DNA of 64,000 bases, from contig NZ_JACJON010000068.1 in the NCBI RefSeq assembly GCF_014695585.1, positions 124,001-188,000 on the forward strand, given 5' to 3'. Below, one piece after another: positions 1-8,772 of the stretch. The translations under genes were made by a program, and so were the position numbers. Position 1 is the stretch's first letter. Every line of letters starts with the position of its first letter. The notes below the pieces were generated by a model, which saw nothing but the letters and a program-made list of their open reading frames with translations, was not told the origin of the DNA and searched no databases. Source of the DNA: Microcoleus sp. FACHB-831 (GTDB lineage Bacteria; Cyanobacteriota; Cyanobacteriia; Cyanobacteriales; FACHB-T130).

Positions 1-1860
1 ATGCTGCCCTTTTTCTCTAAGATAGCTTGTTACTTCTGAGAAAAAATCTGTTTTGTTTTGCAGTTGCGGTTGCGGTTTATGTTGGTGGGAATGAGTAGCA
101 TCTTCGCAATTTAATTTATAAGCTAATGCCAGCATATAAGAAAAAGACAAACTCGCTTTAGAAGTATCTTTTGCAGGTATTAATTTCATGTTCCCAAGCA
201 GGACGTTGATGTTACCTTGCAAACTCCAATTATTGCTAGCAAGAGACGGATGGACGCTTAAGGGTTCTTTGGTGTCGCCCCATGTCATTGCGAACACAAA
301 CCAAGTGGGGTGGGTTGGGTTTTTAACGGCGGCTTGCAGAGATCTTGCAAGGCGCGCATCCTCGATTTCTCCCTGCCGATCTCCATGCTTGCGATCTAAT
401 AAATAATCAATGCCAACAACTCTGGCATCCATTGCCGAAAGTTTATCGACCAAACTAGCAAGATACTTACGATCCATCGGCTTAGGGTTGCGTATTTTTG
501 CCTCTTGGATCGACTTTTCATTAATTTGCACTAACAGAACTGGGGGCTTATCGTTGGGAAGCTGATTTGTAAGGTGGCGGTAGATAGCTTGCGTTAACAC
601 GCGCTGGTCTACTAAAAAATTTTGGGCGGAGAGGGATAAACTTATTAATAGCAAGGCCGAAAGCGCGATCGCTTCCCCCATCGTCGGTACAATATCATCT
701 ATAATCTGCTTTATTCCCGATGGGGGAATGCGAAATAAATCTGCATCCGGATGACAAAAAAGCGACGGAATTAAAGATGCAGATGGACAAGTAAAATTTT
801 CTTCTAGTTTGAGATACTGACACGCCGCAAGCATTGACTCTTGTACGTCCTTGCGTTCTGCCAAGGTTTGCATAAACCGCTTTATAAATTTCTGCGCTAC
901 CTCATTGTGAATTGGTTCGCGCATTATGGCGACTTGACTAAAACCTAAGTTAATTAATGATTCGGCGATATTAATACCGCTGCAAGAGTTGAATAACGCA
1001 AATTGCAATCCTCGCGATTTTGCTATTTGTAATTGCAGTTCAATCTCGCTAATAGATAGAGAAGTGTTAGGCGCGATCGCTAGTTCTCCTCCTATAATCG
1101 CGCTTTCATTACTGTGTCCCGCAAATAACAACACATCCCAGCCGCGTTCGTCTGTTAAAGCCTGACATATATCGTCTTTTAGTTGGGCAATATCCTGCCC
1201 TGGTTGCCAGCCAACAAATTTAATTTCTGCGATGCGTGATAGCGATCGCACTGCCTCCCTATCTTTTTGAAAATTCAGCCCCGTATCGTCTCCCAAAATC
1301 ACCAAAACTCTGGCTTTTTTACCATGTTTTTTGTTTTTGGCTTTAAGTGTTTCTTCCTTAATATTCAGAGGGGCGCGAACAATACGAATTGCCCTAGATG
1401 TAGCAAATTCAGCGCCAATTTCCCAAGCTTCCCAAGGCAGACGCGCTAACTCAATGGAGTTGCAAGTAAGAAAGACATTCTCCCCTTTTTCGCCGCTTGG
1501 AAGTAATTGTGGATTAGCGCGATCGCCAGTCCCTTTAGCGATCGCCGCCCTAATTTCGTATAACTCAGCACTCCGCAGCCAGTGATGAAATTCATACAAC
1601 AGTCTGGCTTCGGCTTGCACCAGCCTTGCGTGCCAGTCAATTGGGGGTGATGCGATACTCCCGCTGCCTTCTACCCGCCCACGCAGCGCCGATTTATAAA
1701 AACTTAGATATACTCGCTGCCACTCTTGATAAAATCCTGTCAGCGTCTCTGGATAATTTAGTGTTGTACAAAGTTGTTGTCCTCTACCCCAGGACAATTC
1801 AAACAGACAAGTTTTATCTATCCGCTGTACCTTCAGTCGGAAACTAGAATTATCTGTCAT
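1..1860 (-). CDS. CHAT-CHASE2 protein, C-terminus beyond window edge
   Basis: An open frame of 620 codons runs leftward off the window, so the C-terminus is missing. Its ATG overlaps the stop of the upstream DUF1822 gene (ATGA), which suggests translational coupling. Residues about 150-380 form a CHAT (caspase-like) domain with both expected catalytic residues visible: His249 in FAGHS and Cys293 in FNSCSG. A hydrophobic segment follows at about 392-410. After it comes a CHASE2-type extracytoplasmic sensor region (QRVLTQAIYRHL, then VVGIDYLLD). CHASE2 domains usually end in a membrane-anchored output or extra helices, which would lie outside the window. Inference: a membrane sensor with a cytosolic protease-like domain. 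The domain calls are firm; substrate and signal are unknown. Confidence 0.88.
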   Translation of the reverse strand, partial: MTDNSSFRLKVQRIDKTCLFELSWGRGQQLCTTLNYPETLTGFYQEWQRVYLSFYKSALRGRVEGSGSIASPPIDWHARLVQAEARLLYEFHHWLRSAELYEIRAAIAKGTGDRANPQLLPSGEKGENVFLTCNSIELARLPWEAWEIGAEFATSRAIRIVRAPLNIKEETLKAKNKKHGKKARVLVILGDDTGLNFQKDREAVRSLSRIAEIKFVGWQPGQDIAQLKDDICQALTDERGWDVLLFAGHSNESAIIGGELAIAPNTSLSISEIELQLQIAKSRGLQFALFNSCSGINIAESLINLGFSQVAIMREPIHNEVAQKFIKRFMQTLAERKDVQESMLAACQYLKLEENFTCPSASLIPSLFCHPDADLFRIPPSGIKQIIDDIVPTMGEAIALSALLLISLSLSAQNFLVDQRVLTQAIYRHLTNQLPNDKPPVLLVQINEKSIQEAKIRNPKPMDRKYLASLVDKLSAMDARVVGIDYLLDRKHGDRQGEIEDARLARSLQAAVKNPTHPTWFVFAMTWGDTKEPLSVHPSLASNNWSLQGNINVLLGNMKLIPAKDTSKASLSFSYMLALAYKLNCEDATHSHQHKPQPQLQNKTDFFSEVTSYLREKGQH

Positions 1861-3053
1861 AAAGTTTGGTTGGGACGAAAGGCAAAGGGAGGCAAAGTTA
1901 GGGTTGCACTATTTCTTAAAGCAATAGTAACAAGAAACGTTTCATTCCACGTTCCCGCTACCCTCGCATAAATATAACTATCGCCAGTTTCTCTGTTTAG
2001 TGCCCGTTCCACCAATACACCCGTTTCGTCGCTAACTCGCAGTATTAAATTATCTGGCAAGTTGTATCCTGGCTGCGAGCCTAACACTAATAATAATGTC
2101 CATTCTGGAATATTATCAACAGATAGTATAGGCCAAGTAACTGCATAAAGTCTCACCCAACTTTGAGCTAGTTGCAAATCTTGATAACCGCCCCTCGCGT
2201 TCTGAGGAATTAACGTTCCCCCGCGCTCTAGTTCTGTTAAAATAACTTCCAGTTCTTGAGTAGGCGATCGCAGCGGTACGGCCTCTGGGGAAAATGCCGG
2301 AAGCAGTACCCAAGATAATCCCTGCGCCACTTCATCCATTTCATCGCGCAACCACAGCCCCACATTTAGCATTTGTTGCGTTGTTGCATTTAGTCTATCT
2401 GCTAAAGAAACGCGATTAATTTCATCTCTAGTTGAATCTGTCGCTTCAGTTGGTAACAAAATAGCCGATGGTTCCAAACAGCGCAAGTAGAGCATCAGAT
2501 TATCGGAATCGGTATCAAATAAATCTAGGGGCAGGCTGTAATTTTCCTGTTTATCTGCTTCTTGTAAAGACGCGATCGCTCGTGCTTCTCCAATTTTTTC
2601 ATAACTCATGAAACCGTATATTCTAGCTTCTTCGAGTTCTTCGCGTACTTCTACTAAAACATAAAACTGAGCTGTATATTCTGGCAAATCGAATATTGCT
2701 TTGGGCAGCGCGATCGCTTCTTCTATGACGCTACCAACTGCGGTTAAGCAAATTTTGAAATTTCCTACATTTAAATTACAAACAGCATCTATTATATTAG
2801 CATTAGGCGGAGCAAAGATCGAACATTTATCACGATCTATCGGTATATCTGGTGCGCGATGTTTCACCCATTGCTCGAAAGCAAACATCGCCAGTGCGTT
2901 GAGATAAGTCTGCCATTGTCGCAATTCATTGTCTATCTGCAAGCTAAGTTGTATAGCCCGTTCGATGTCATTGGGCTGGAGGACGATTGTGTCTGGGAGC
3001 AAGGCTTCAAAGTCAAACATAATTTCCATTAAATTAGCGATTGTGGGATTCAT
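1857..3053 (-). CDS. DUF1822 family protein
   Basis: A 398-residue soluble protein matching the cyanobacterial DUF1822 pattern by eye: N-terminal FDFEALLPDTIVL, a central AQFYVLVEVREELEEARIYGF segment, and a C-terminal beta-rich LILRVSDETG region. The function of the family is unknown. A TTG 42 bases further upstream would overlap the previous gene; the ATG at 3053 leaves a 20-base gap to that gene and is preferred. It is the middle gene of a leftward operon (sigma-like protein, DUF1822, CHAT-CHASE2) and overlaps the last gene by ATGA. From memory, DUF1822 genes often sit beside sigma-like and CHASE2 genes in cyanobacteria, so a shared signalling role is plausible but unproved. Confidence 0.85.
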   Translation of the reverse strand: MNPTIANLMEIMFDFEALLPDTIVLQPNDIERAIQLSLQIDNELRQWQTYLNALAMFAFEQWVKHRAPDIPIDRDKCSIFAPPNANIIDAVCNLNVGNFKICLTAVGSVIEEAIALPKAIFDLPEYTAQFYVLVEVREELEEARIYGFMSYEKIGEARAIASLQEADKQENYSLPLDLFDTDSDNLMLYLRCLEPSAILLPTEATDSTRDEINRVSLADRLNATTQQMLNVGLWLRDEMDEVAQGLSWVLLPAFSPEAVPLRSPTQELEVILTELERGGTLIPQNARGGYQDLQLAQSWVRLYAVTWPILSVDNIPEWTLLLVLGSQPGYNLPDNLILRVSDETGVLVERALNRETGDSYIYARVAGTWNETFLVTIALRNSATLTLPPFAFRPNQTL

Positions 3054-3073
3054 TATGATTTTTCCGGAATAAA

Positions 3074-4450
3074 TTAAGTCTTTAATTGGCGGCAAAGTCG
3101 TTGGGCAAATAAACTGCTTAAAGGGCGATTTTTTGCCTGAGCGCTTTCGTTTTCTACTTCTTGAATTGCTGCGCTAATTTGTTCGTCTAGAGCAGCTTCA
3201 ACTTGTTTTTCCAGAGTTTTGAGGCGTTCTGGATTAGTATAAGATGTTGCTTTATCCAAGATAGACCGCAACAGGGAATTCAGCATATATTGTCTGACAT
3301 CAGCGCGGAATTCTTTAAGTTTCAACAGCCGCGTGACTTGATATTGAGCTTGCAACCCAACGAGGGGAGCGATCGCGCCCATAGATTGTCCCTGGCAATG
3401 AAATAGATGCAAAGCATCCGTGAATTGTTGCGCCATTTCATCGTTTTTGCGAGTGAGCTTGGTGACGCGATCGCCGATTACTTTTTCTAAAGCTTGGTCT
3501 AAACAATCAACGAATTGCCGTCGATAAAATCTTAAGAAATCTGTATTATCGTCTTCAGCGTCTATGCTAGTAGAGACGCGATTAATTGCATCTGTTACGC
3601 GAGTATCTGGATTATCGAAAGATTCTGTAGGCGGCGCTCCACCTCTAACATGAATGCGATATTGTCTCAGCAGTTCTGCAATATCTTGTAGTAAATTCAT
3701 AACGTTTTCGGCTGCTAGACTTTCATTAGCTTTGAGGTGAAAAATTTGGGCGATACGTTGCAATTGCTCGGCGGTGGGGAGGGGGCATTGTCCCCTAACT
3801 TTGGCCATGCGGGAAGCTAGGCGATCGCGGCGATAAACTGCGTGATAACTTTCTAGGAGAGTGCTAGCCTGCTGAATTTCTGCTGGTGTGAGATGATGAA
3901 ATTCTAAAAAAATTCGCTGCAATTGTTTCGGATTGGTGTCATTTAAAATAGCCCAATCGCTGACTAAATAAACGCCATGTTCTAAGAGGAAAGAATTGAG
4001 TTCGCGATGGTGTTTTACTAAGCGATTAGTCCAGGTAGACAGATTGCCTCGTTCTGGATTAAAAGTCTGCAAGATTTCGTTAGCAAGACATTGGTAAGAA
4101 CTGCGTGGAGATGCAACGATAACGTCATCGAGGACAAAGGGAAACAAATCGTAGCGGGTAAAGCCATGATTTTCGCCAAACTGAGATTCTAGTTGAATGC
4201 AAGTTTGCTCAATTTGGCTAGAGATAAAGCAGCGCAGACACATCTGTGCGTCTAGGCGGTTGGTTGCATCGGGGTTGGAGGAAATTTGCAGCAGTTGGCG
4301 TTGAATGCTGGCATCTGGTACGTCGGGTTGAGCGATAAATTGGGGAAATTGCTGCTGGAAAAATGCTTTAGCCGTAGGGATTTGCTCGCTTTTGCGTCTT
4401 CCTGCGGCATCTATGCTTAGAAATCTCCAATATATCGATGCAGCACCCAT
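3074..4450 (-). CDS. Sigma-70-like conserved cyanobacterial protein
   Basis: A soluble protein of about 458 residues, first gene of the leftward operon. It resembles, by eye, a divergent group of cyanobacterial sigma-factor-like proteins: FNPERGNLSTWTNRLVKHH and SDWAILND in the first half recall region 2-like sequence. A C-terminal segment (QSMGAIAPLVGLQAQYQVTRLL) could be a region 4-like helix-turn-helix. The resemblance is weak and an annotation pipeline may well call it hypothetical. The longest frame starts at a TTG (4486); the ATG at 4450 (MGAASIYWRF) is preferred, with no clear ribosome-binding site for either. It lies beside a rightward gene series whose starts share an unusual promoter-like motif, which makes it a candidate regulator (inference). 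Confidence 0.6.
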   Translation of the reverse strand: MGAASIYWRFLSIDAAGRRKSEQIPTAKAFFQQQFPQFIAQPDVPDASIQRQLLQISSNPDATNRLDAQMCLRCFISSQIEQTCIQLESQFGENHGFTRYDLFPFVLDDVIVASPRSSYQCLANEILQTFNPERGNLSTWTNRLVKHHRELNSFLLEHGVYLVSDWAILNDTNPKQLQRIFLEFHHLTPAEIQQASTLLESYHAVYRRDRLASRMAKVRGQCPLPTAEQLQRIAQIFHLKANESLAAENVMNLLQDIAELLRQYRIHVRGGAPPTESFDNPDTRVTDAINRVSTSIDAEDDNTDFLRFYRRQFVDCLDQALEKVIGDRVTKLTRKNDEMAQQFTDALHLFHCQGQSMGAIAPLVGLQAQYQVTRLLKLKEFRADVRQYMLNSLLRSILDKATSYTNPERLKTLEKQVEAALDEQISAAIQEVENESAQAKNRPLSSLFAQRLCRQLKT

Positions 4451-4487
4451 AAAGGCGTTTATCCCTGAACGTTGTGTAAACTCCAAC

Positions 4488-4628
4488 CTTGCACCTGGCG
4501 GTTGAAACCGCAGCTACACAAACGAAACCTGCCTACGCAGGTTACAAAACCCTTGATTTTCGGTTAGTCCGCGCAGGCGGACTTGGTTTGTGTAGCCCCA
4601 GAATTACATTCTGAGGGTTTGGTGCAAG
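4488..4628. repeat. 141-bp palindromic dispersed element (MITE-like)
   Basis: The element begins CTTGCACC and ends GGTGCAAG, perfect 8-bp inverted ends. Inside are nested inverted pairs: GCTACACAAAC with GTTTGTGTAGC, and two short hairpins around CCTGC-CTAC-GCAGG and GTCCGC-GCAG-GCGGAC. No open frame is present. The build is that of the non-autonomous palindromic repeats frequent between genes of large cyanobacterial genomes. No second copy was seen in this window. Confidence 0.7.
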
Positions 4629-4738
4629 ATGTGTGTGAGATAAAAGATCTTGCTCTACTATTACTTAGCTCTGGACGAGTTTAGGTTATGCAGTTTTGGC
4701 AGGAGTTATCATCTGAGAGAGGTTTCAAGATAGCGATC

Positions 4739-4766
4739 GCATACCCTCGCAGGCTTCAGAGATATA
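4739..4766 (+). promoter_or_regulatory. Promoter-like motif, copy 1 (GCATAC-N16-GATATA)
   Basis: GCATAC at 4739-4744 and GATATA at 4761-4766 with a 16-base spacer ending CAGA. The same element occurs at 5328, 8697 and 13542. It lies about 130 bases before the small membrane protein gene at 4898. The spacing suits a -35/-10 pair of an alternative sigma factor; no transcription data are available. Confidence 0.55.
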
Positions 4767-4897
4767 GATAAATAGCGCAAGCGGGTAGAGGGATACACCT
4801 CTAACACGGAATTAGAAGACTTATCGCTGTTGTAATAAGTCTGGCAAACACAATTCTACGTTTGCTCAATCTCTTATAGTTACCCAAGAGTATCGCC

Positions 4898-5203
4898 ATG
4901 CTGTACTGGTTGATGGTATTCGCTGGTTTGGCACTACTGATTTTGGTTATTTCCTCGACACCCATGCCAAAAAGCAGGAAATGGGGGAAGAAAAAAGCGA
5001 TCGCCATGAATATAGGCGATGTATTTGGACGCATATCCGACGGAGGGAAATGCGCTAAACTGCGGCGGGAACTGCTGAGAGTGTTAGGCGATCGCGGGGA
5101 TACAGCCAATCGGCTGATTGCGCTGGAAAAAAGGAAAAATCCCGGTAAACCAGAACGTTGGTATCTGGAAAAAGTTCTCTATGACTGCAAGCGGCGACGC
5201 TGA
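4898..5203 (+). CDS. Small membrane-anchored conserved protein
   Basis: A 101-residue protein. Residues 3-21 are a hydrophobic helix (LMVFAGLALLILVIS), followed by a basic stretch (KSRKWGKKK) that would hold the rest on the cytosolic side. The C-terminal half (LLRVLGDRGDTANRLIALEKRKNPGKPERWYLEKVLYDCKR, given here only as landmarks LLRVLGD, NPGKPERWY and EKVLYD) looks like a small conserved cyanobacterial domain known to me only as hypothetical. It is the first gene after promoter motif copy 1 and precedes the CHAT-TPR gene on the same strand. Function unknown. Confidence 0.7.
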   Translation: MLYWLMVFAGLALLILVISSTPMPKSRKWGKKKAIAMNIGDVFGRISDGGKCAKLRRELLRVLGDRGDTANRLIALEKRKNPGKPERWYLEKVLYDCKRRR

Positions 5204-5221
5204 GGACATCGGCGAACCTCA

Positions 5222-5293
5222 CCCCCAACCCCTCTACGACACCGAGACGAAAGCACAATCTGTCTCATTATCTTGCACTTAAGGGGTTGGGGG
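5222..5293. repeat. Inverted repeat with 12-bp arms
   Basis: CCCCCAACCCCT at 5222-5233 pairs with AGGGGTTGGGGG at 5282-5293 across a 48-base loop. Related G/C-rich words recur at 8617-8630. This is a common cyanobacterial intergenic repeat type; it could act as a weak terminator for the 4898 gene. Confidence 0.5.
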
Positions 5294-5327
5294 GTTAAGT
5301 ATTACTTGCCTATGACCACTATTAATT

Positions 5328-5355
5328 GCATACCTTCTACACTCTCAGAGATATA
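5328..5355 (+). promoter_or_regulatory. Promoter-like motif, copy 2 (GCATAC-N16-GATATA)
   Basis: GCATAC at 5328-5333 and GATATA at 5350-5355, spacer 16 bases ending CAGA, as in copy 1. It ends 53 bases before the ATG of the CHAT-TPR gene at 5409, a normal promoter-to-start distance. Confidence 0.6.
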
Positions 5356-5408
5356 AATAAGCACTGGGACTGCCGTTGCAGCGCTTCGTGGTAGGAGGAA
5401 ATTTCTCT

Positions 5409-8400
5409 ATGCATCGCCATTTTTTTCGCATCAGCTTGGTAACAGCGACTCTGTTTTTGTCTGTAACTTCGACCTTACAACTACCTCGAACAGGTTTAAA
5501 TTCTGGTGGAATGGCGATCGCGCAAACTATTTTTGACCAAATAGCTGAGGCACAGCGGCTGTTCCGAGTAGGTGAAGAGCAGTATAATCAACGTCAGTAT
5601 AGAGAAGCGTTAGAGACGTTTCAGCAGGTCTTAGTCATTGTCAGAGCGCTCGGCAATCGTCAAGACGAAGGCACAACTCTCCATGCCATTGGGCAAGTTT
5701 ACCGCAGGCTGGAACAGTATCCCCAAGCTTTGGAATTCTACGAACAAGCCTTAGTCATTCACAAACAAGTGGGCGATAAAGCGCAAGAAGGGACAGCTCT
5801 GAGCAACATTGGGGGAGTTTACAACAGGCTGGGACAGTATTCCCAAGCTTTGAAGCTGTACAAACAAGCCTTAGCCATTACCAAACAAGTGGGCGATAAA
5901 GCGCAAGAAGGGACAACTCTGAACAACATTGGGGGAGTTTACGAGAGTCTGGGACAGTATTCCCAAGCTTTGAAGCTGTACAAACAAGCCTTAGCCATTC
6001 ACAAACAAATGGGCAAGAAGGCACAAGAAGGGACAATCCTCAACAATATTGGGTTAGTTTACTCCAACCTAGGACAGTATCCCCAAGCGTTGAAGTTCTT
6101 GGAGCAAGCCTTAGCCATTAGCAAACAAGTGGGCAATAAAGCGGGGGATAGCACAACTCTGGCCAATATTGGGAATATTTACTCCGAGCTAGGACAGTAT
6201 CCCCAAGCCTTGAAGTTCCTCTCGCAAGCCCTAGTCATTACCAAGAAAATGGGTAATAAAGCGGAGGAAGGGCCAATTATCAACATAATTGGGAAAGTTT
6301 ACTACAAACTAGGACAGTACCCCCAAGCCTTGAAGTTCTACGAACAAGCCTTAGCCATTTACAAACAAGTGGGTGATAAAGCGGGGGAAGGGATAACTCT
6401 GAGCAACATTGGGAATGTTTACTCCCAGTTGGGACAGTATCCCCAAGCCTTGAAGTTCTACGAGCATGCATTAGTCATTACCAAACAAGTGGGCAATAAG
6501 GCGGAGGAAGGGACAACTCTGAGCAACATTGGGGATGTTTACTCCGAGCTGGGACAGTATTCCCAAGCTTTGAAGTTCTTCTCGCAAGCCTTGGCCATTA
6601 AAAAACAAGTGGGCAATAAAGCTGGGGAAGGGACAACTCTGAGCAACATTGGGGGAGTTTACAGCAGGCTGGGACAGTATTCCCAAGCTTTGAAGTTCTT
6701 CGAGCATACATTAGTCATTACCAAACAAGTGGGCAATAAAGCGGGGGAAGGGTTAACTCTCCACAACCTGGGGCATGTTTACTACCATCTGGGACAGTAT
6801 GACAATGCGGAAAAAAGGCTATTCGCTGCAATTTCAGTTCAGGAACCTCTACGAAGCGGACTGCGTGATGCTGATAAAATCTCATTCTTTGACACGCAAG
6901 CTAATACCTACAGGTTTCTGCAACAAAGTCTAGTTGCCCAGAATAAAACCAATGCTGCTCTAGAAATATCGGAACGGGGTAGAGCTAGAGCCTTTATAGA
7001 GCTATTGGCTTCACGCCTATCCACCAATAATTCCAACAATCAAATATCTATAAAACCACCGAATATCGGGCAAATCCAACAAATTGCCAAACTTCAAAAC
7101 GCCACATTAGTTCAATATTCGATCATCTACGATTTTTTTAAAATCCAGGGTAAAGAGCAAGGACGCGAATCAGAATTGTTTATTTGGGTAGTTAAACCTA
7201 CAGGTGAAGTTGCATTCCGTCGAGTTAATCTTAAACCCCTCTGGCAAAAACAAAATACTTCTCTTAAAAACTTAGCTCCCAACTCTCCATCTGTTGCACC
7301 AGTTGTACCTAATTTGCCAGAAATTGCCCAATCTGCTCCTGTTGTTGGGCAAGAAGTTATTATACCTAATCGCAATTTTTACGCGATCGCTCTCATCTTC
7401 CTTTCCCTGGGTTGTCTAATCGCGATCGCTATTTGCTACAAGCGATCGCGTTTATCTACTAAACATCGCTGGTTATTTCCTTCCCTTTTACTTGTCTGTG
7501 CAACTACCAGCACTGGTGGTTTATTTTTCTTGATGACGCGAACAACTGCGATCGCGCAAAGCCCCAATTCTAGGGATGGCTCGTTGTTTGCACAATTAGT
7601 TGACGACACTAGGGAATCTATCGAGACGAGCGATCGCGGTTTGGGATTTGTCTTTAAAGGACAGAAGGCTAAAGGTAGCGATCGCTTAAAACAACTGCAT
7701 GAAATTCTAATTCAACCCATTGACGACTTACTCCCCAAAGATCCTAACGCTCATGTCATCTTTATCCCTCAATCATCTTTATTCCTGGTTCCCTTTCCAG
7801 CATTACAAGATAAAACAGGCAAATACCTGATTGAAAAACACACTATCCTTACTGCACCGTCGATTCAAGTGTTGCAGTTAACCCGCCAGCAAAAACAAAG
7901 GGTGGGAAAAATTCATAAATCGCCTTTACAAGGGAAAGAGGCGCTGATAGTGGGTAATCCTACTATGCCTAAAGTTGCTCCTGTTATTGGACAACCGGAG
8001 CAACAGTTACCCAGCTTACCCGGTGCTGAAGCAGAAGCAAGAGCGATCGCGTCAATGCTAAAAACTCAAGCTATTACTGGTTCAGTAGCTACTAAGCCAG
8101 CAATTTTAGAGAAGATGAATAAGGCGCGGATTATCCATCTGGCGACACATGGGTTATTCGACGATATCCGGGGATTAGATAGCGCGATCGCTCTTGCTCC
8201 TTCCGGTCGTGATAATGGCTTGCTGACGGCTGAACAGATATTAGATTTGAATTTAAATGCAGAATTAGTTGTATTGAGCGCTTGCGATACTGGTAGGGGA
8301 AAAATTACTGGTGATGGCGTGGTGGGACTATCTCGTTCTTTAATTTCAGCAGGCGTACCTAGTGTAGTTGTATCGCTGTGGTCGGTACCGGATGCACCTA

Positions 8401-8549
8401 CGGCGGATTTGATGAGTGAGTTTTATCGCAATTTTCAACAAAATTCTGATAAGGCGGCTGCGTTGCGAGGTGCAATGCTGACGACGATGAAGCAACATCC
8501 CAATCCTAGAGATTGGGCGGCTTTTACTTTGATTGGCGAGAGCCACTGA
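5409..8549 (+). CDS. Exported TPR-CHAT protein
   Basis: A 1046-residue protein. The ATG at 5409 follows GGAGG by about 10 bases and begins a signal peptide (FFRISLVTATLFLSVTS), so it is preferred over the TTG at 5376. Residues about 50-470 hold eleven 40-residue TPR units of the Kinesin-light-chain type (LGQYPQALKFYEQAL). A CHAT domain fills the C-terminus with His914 (HLATHGLF) and Cys959 (SACDTG) intact. Between the start of the CHAT region and its core lies a Pro-rich insert with two hydrophobic segments (about 655-715), which is unusual. CHAT-TPR proteins are separase/caspase-like peptidases or scaffolds. Promoter motif copy 2 precedes it. Inference: a membrane-bound envelope protease of a local protease island. 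Confidence 0.92.
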   Translation: MHRHFFRISLVTATLFLSVTSTLQLPRTGLNSGGMAIAQTIFDQIAEAQRLFRVGEEQYNQRQYREALETFQQVLVIVRALGNRQDEGTTLHAIGQVYRRLEQYPQALEFYEQALVIHKQVGDKAQEGTALSNIGGVYNRLGQYSQALKLYKQALAITKQVGDKAQEGTTLNNIGGVYESLGQYSQALKLYKQALAIHKQMGKKAQEGTILNNIGLVYSNLGQYPQALKFLEQALAISKQVGNKAGDSTTLANIGNIYSELGQYPQALKFLSQALVITKKMGNKAEEGPIINIIGKVYYKLGQYPQALKFYEQALAIYKQVGDKAGEGITLSNIGNVYSQLGQYPQALKFYEHALVITKQVGNKAEEGTTLSNIGDVYSELGQYSQALKFFSQALAIKKQVGNKAGEGTTLSNIGGVYSRLGQYSQALKFFEHTLVITKQVGNKAGEGLTLHNLGHVYYHLGQYDNAEKRLFAAISVQEPLRSGLRDADKISFFDTQANTYRFLQQSLVAQNKTNAALEISERGRARAFIELLASRLSTNNSNNQISIKPPNIGQIQQIAKLQNATLVQYSIIYDFFKIQGKEQGRESELFIWVVKPTGEVAFRRVNLKPLWQKQNTSLKNLAPNSPSVAPVVPNLPEIAQSAPVVGQEVIIPNRNFYAIALIFLSLGCLIAIAICYKRSRLSTKHRWLFPSLLLVCATTSTGGLFFLMTRTTAIAQSPNSRDGSLFAQLVDDTRESIETSDRGLGFVFKGQKAKGSDRLKQLHEILIQPIDDLLPKDPNAHVIFIPQSSLFLVPFPALQDKTGKYLIEKHTILTAPSIQVLQLTRQQKQRVGKIHKSPLQGKEALIVGNPTMPKVAPVIGQPEQQLPSLPGAEAEARAIASMLKTQAITGSVATKPAILEKMNKARIIHLATHGLFDDIRGLDSAIALAPSGRDNGLLTAEQILDLNLNAELVVLSACDTGRGKITGDGVVGLSRSLISAGVPSVVVSLWSVPDAPTADLMSEFYRNFQQNSDKAAALRGAMLTTMKQHPNPRDWAAFTLIGESH
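5620..6830 (+). repeat. Tandem 120-bp repeats encoding TPR units
   Basis: About ten in-frame 120-bp units of high DNA identity inside the CHAT-TPR gene. Landmarks GGGACAGTAT and CCCAAGC recur every 120 bases. Neighbouring units are more alike than TPR function needs, which indicates recent expansion or gene conversion; the copy number may vary between strains. Confidence 0.85.
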
Positions 8550-8596
8550 GCGCTTAAGGTTCCCCTTCCTACCAGAAAATCGGCTAAACCTAAAAG

Positions 8597-8619
8597 CCCC
8601 TCTCCTCCAAGGAGAGGGG
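8597..8619. terminator. Hairpin, possible terminator
   Basis: A perfect 9-bp stem, CCCCTCTCC with GGAGAGGGG, around TCCAA, 48 bases after the CHAT-TPR stop. There is no U-run after it, so termination is only a possibility; the same hairpin type is a common cyanobacterial intergenic repeat. Confidence 0.45.
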
Positions 8620-8696
8620 TTGGGGTGAGGTTAACCCCCCTTCGGGAGATATACGCAAGTTTTAAAAAAAAATTTCCCGCGCTCGCCCCAATTTTT

Positions 8697-8725
8697 GCAT
8701 ACCCCCCTCATCCTCCAGAGATATG
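8697..8725 (+). promoter_or_regulatory. Promoter-like motif, copy 3 (GCATAC-N17-GATATG)
   Basis: GCATAC at 8697-8702 and GATATG at 8720-8725, spacer 17 bases ending CAGA. It ends 47 bases before the ATG of the double retropepsin gene. Confidence 0.55.
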
Positions 8726-8772
8726 TATTGACAGGTCAAGCAAAACTCTAAGCAACCAAAGGGCTATTTACC

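Noticed and set aside
6280-6707. Minus-strand open frames inside the TPR repeats
   Set aside because: They repeat with the 120-bp units and mirror the TPR coding strand; they are shadows.
5620-6830. Regular repeats as a CRISPR array
   Set aside because: The unit is 120 bp, all in frame in one protein, with no spacer-repeat contrast.
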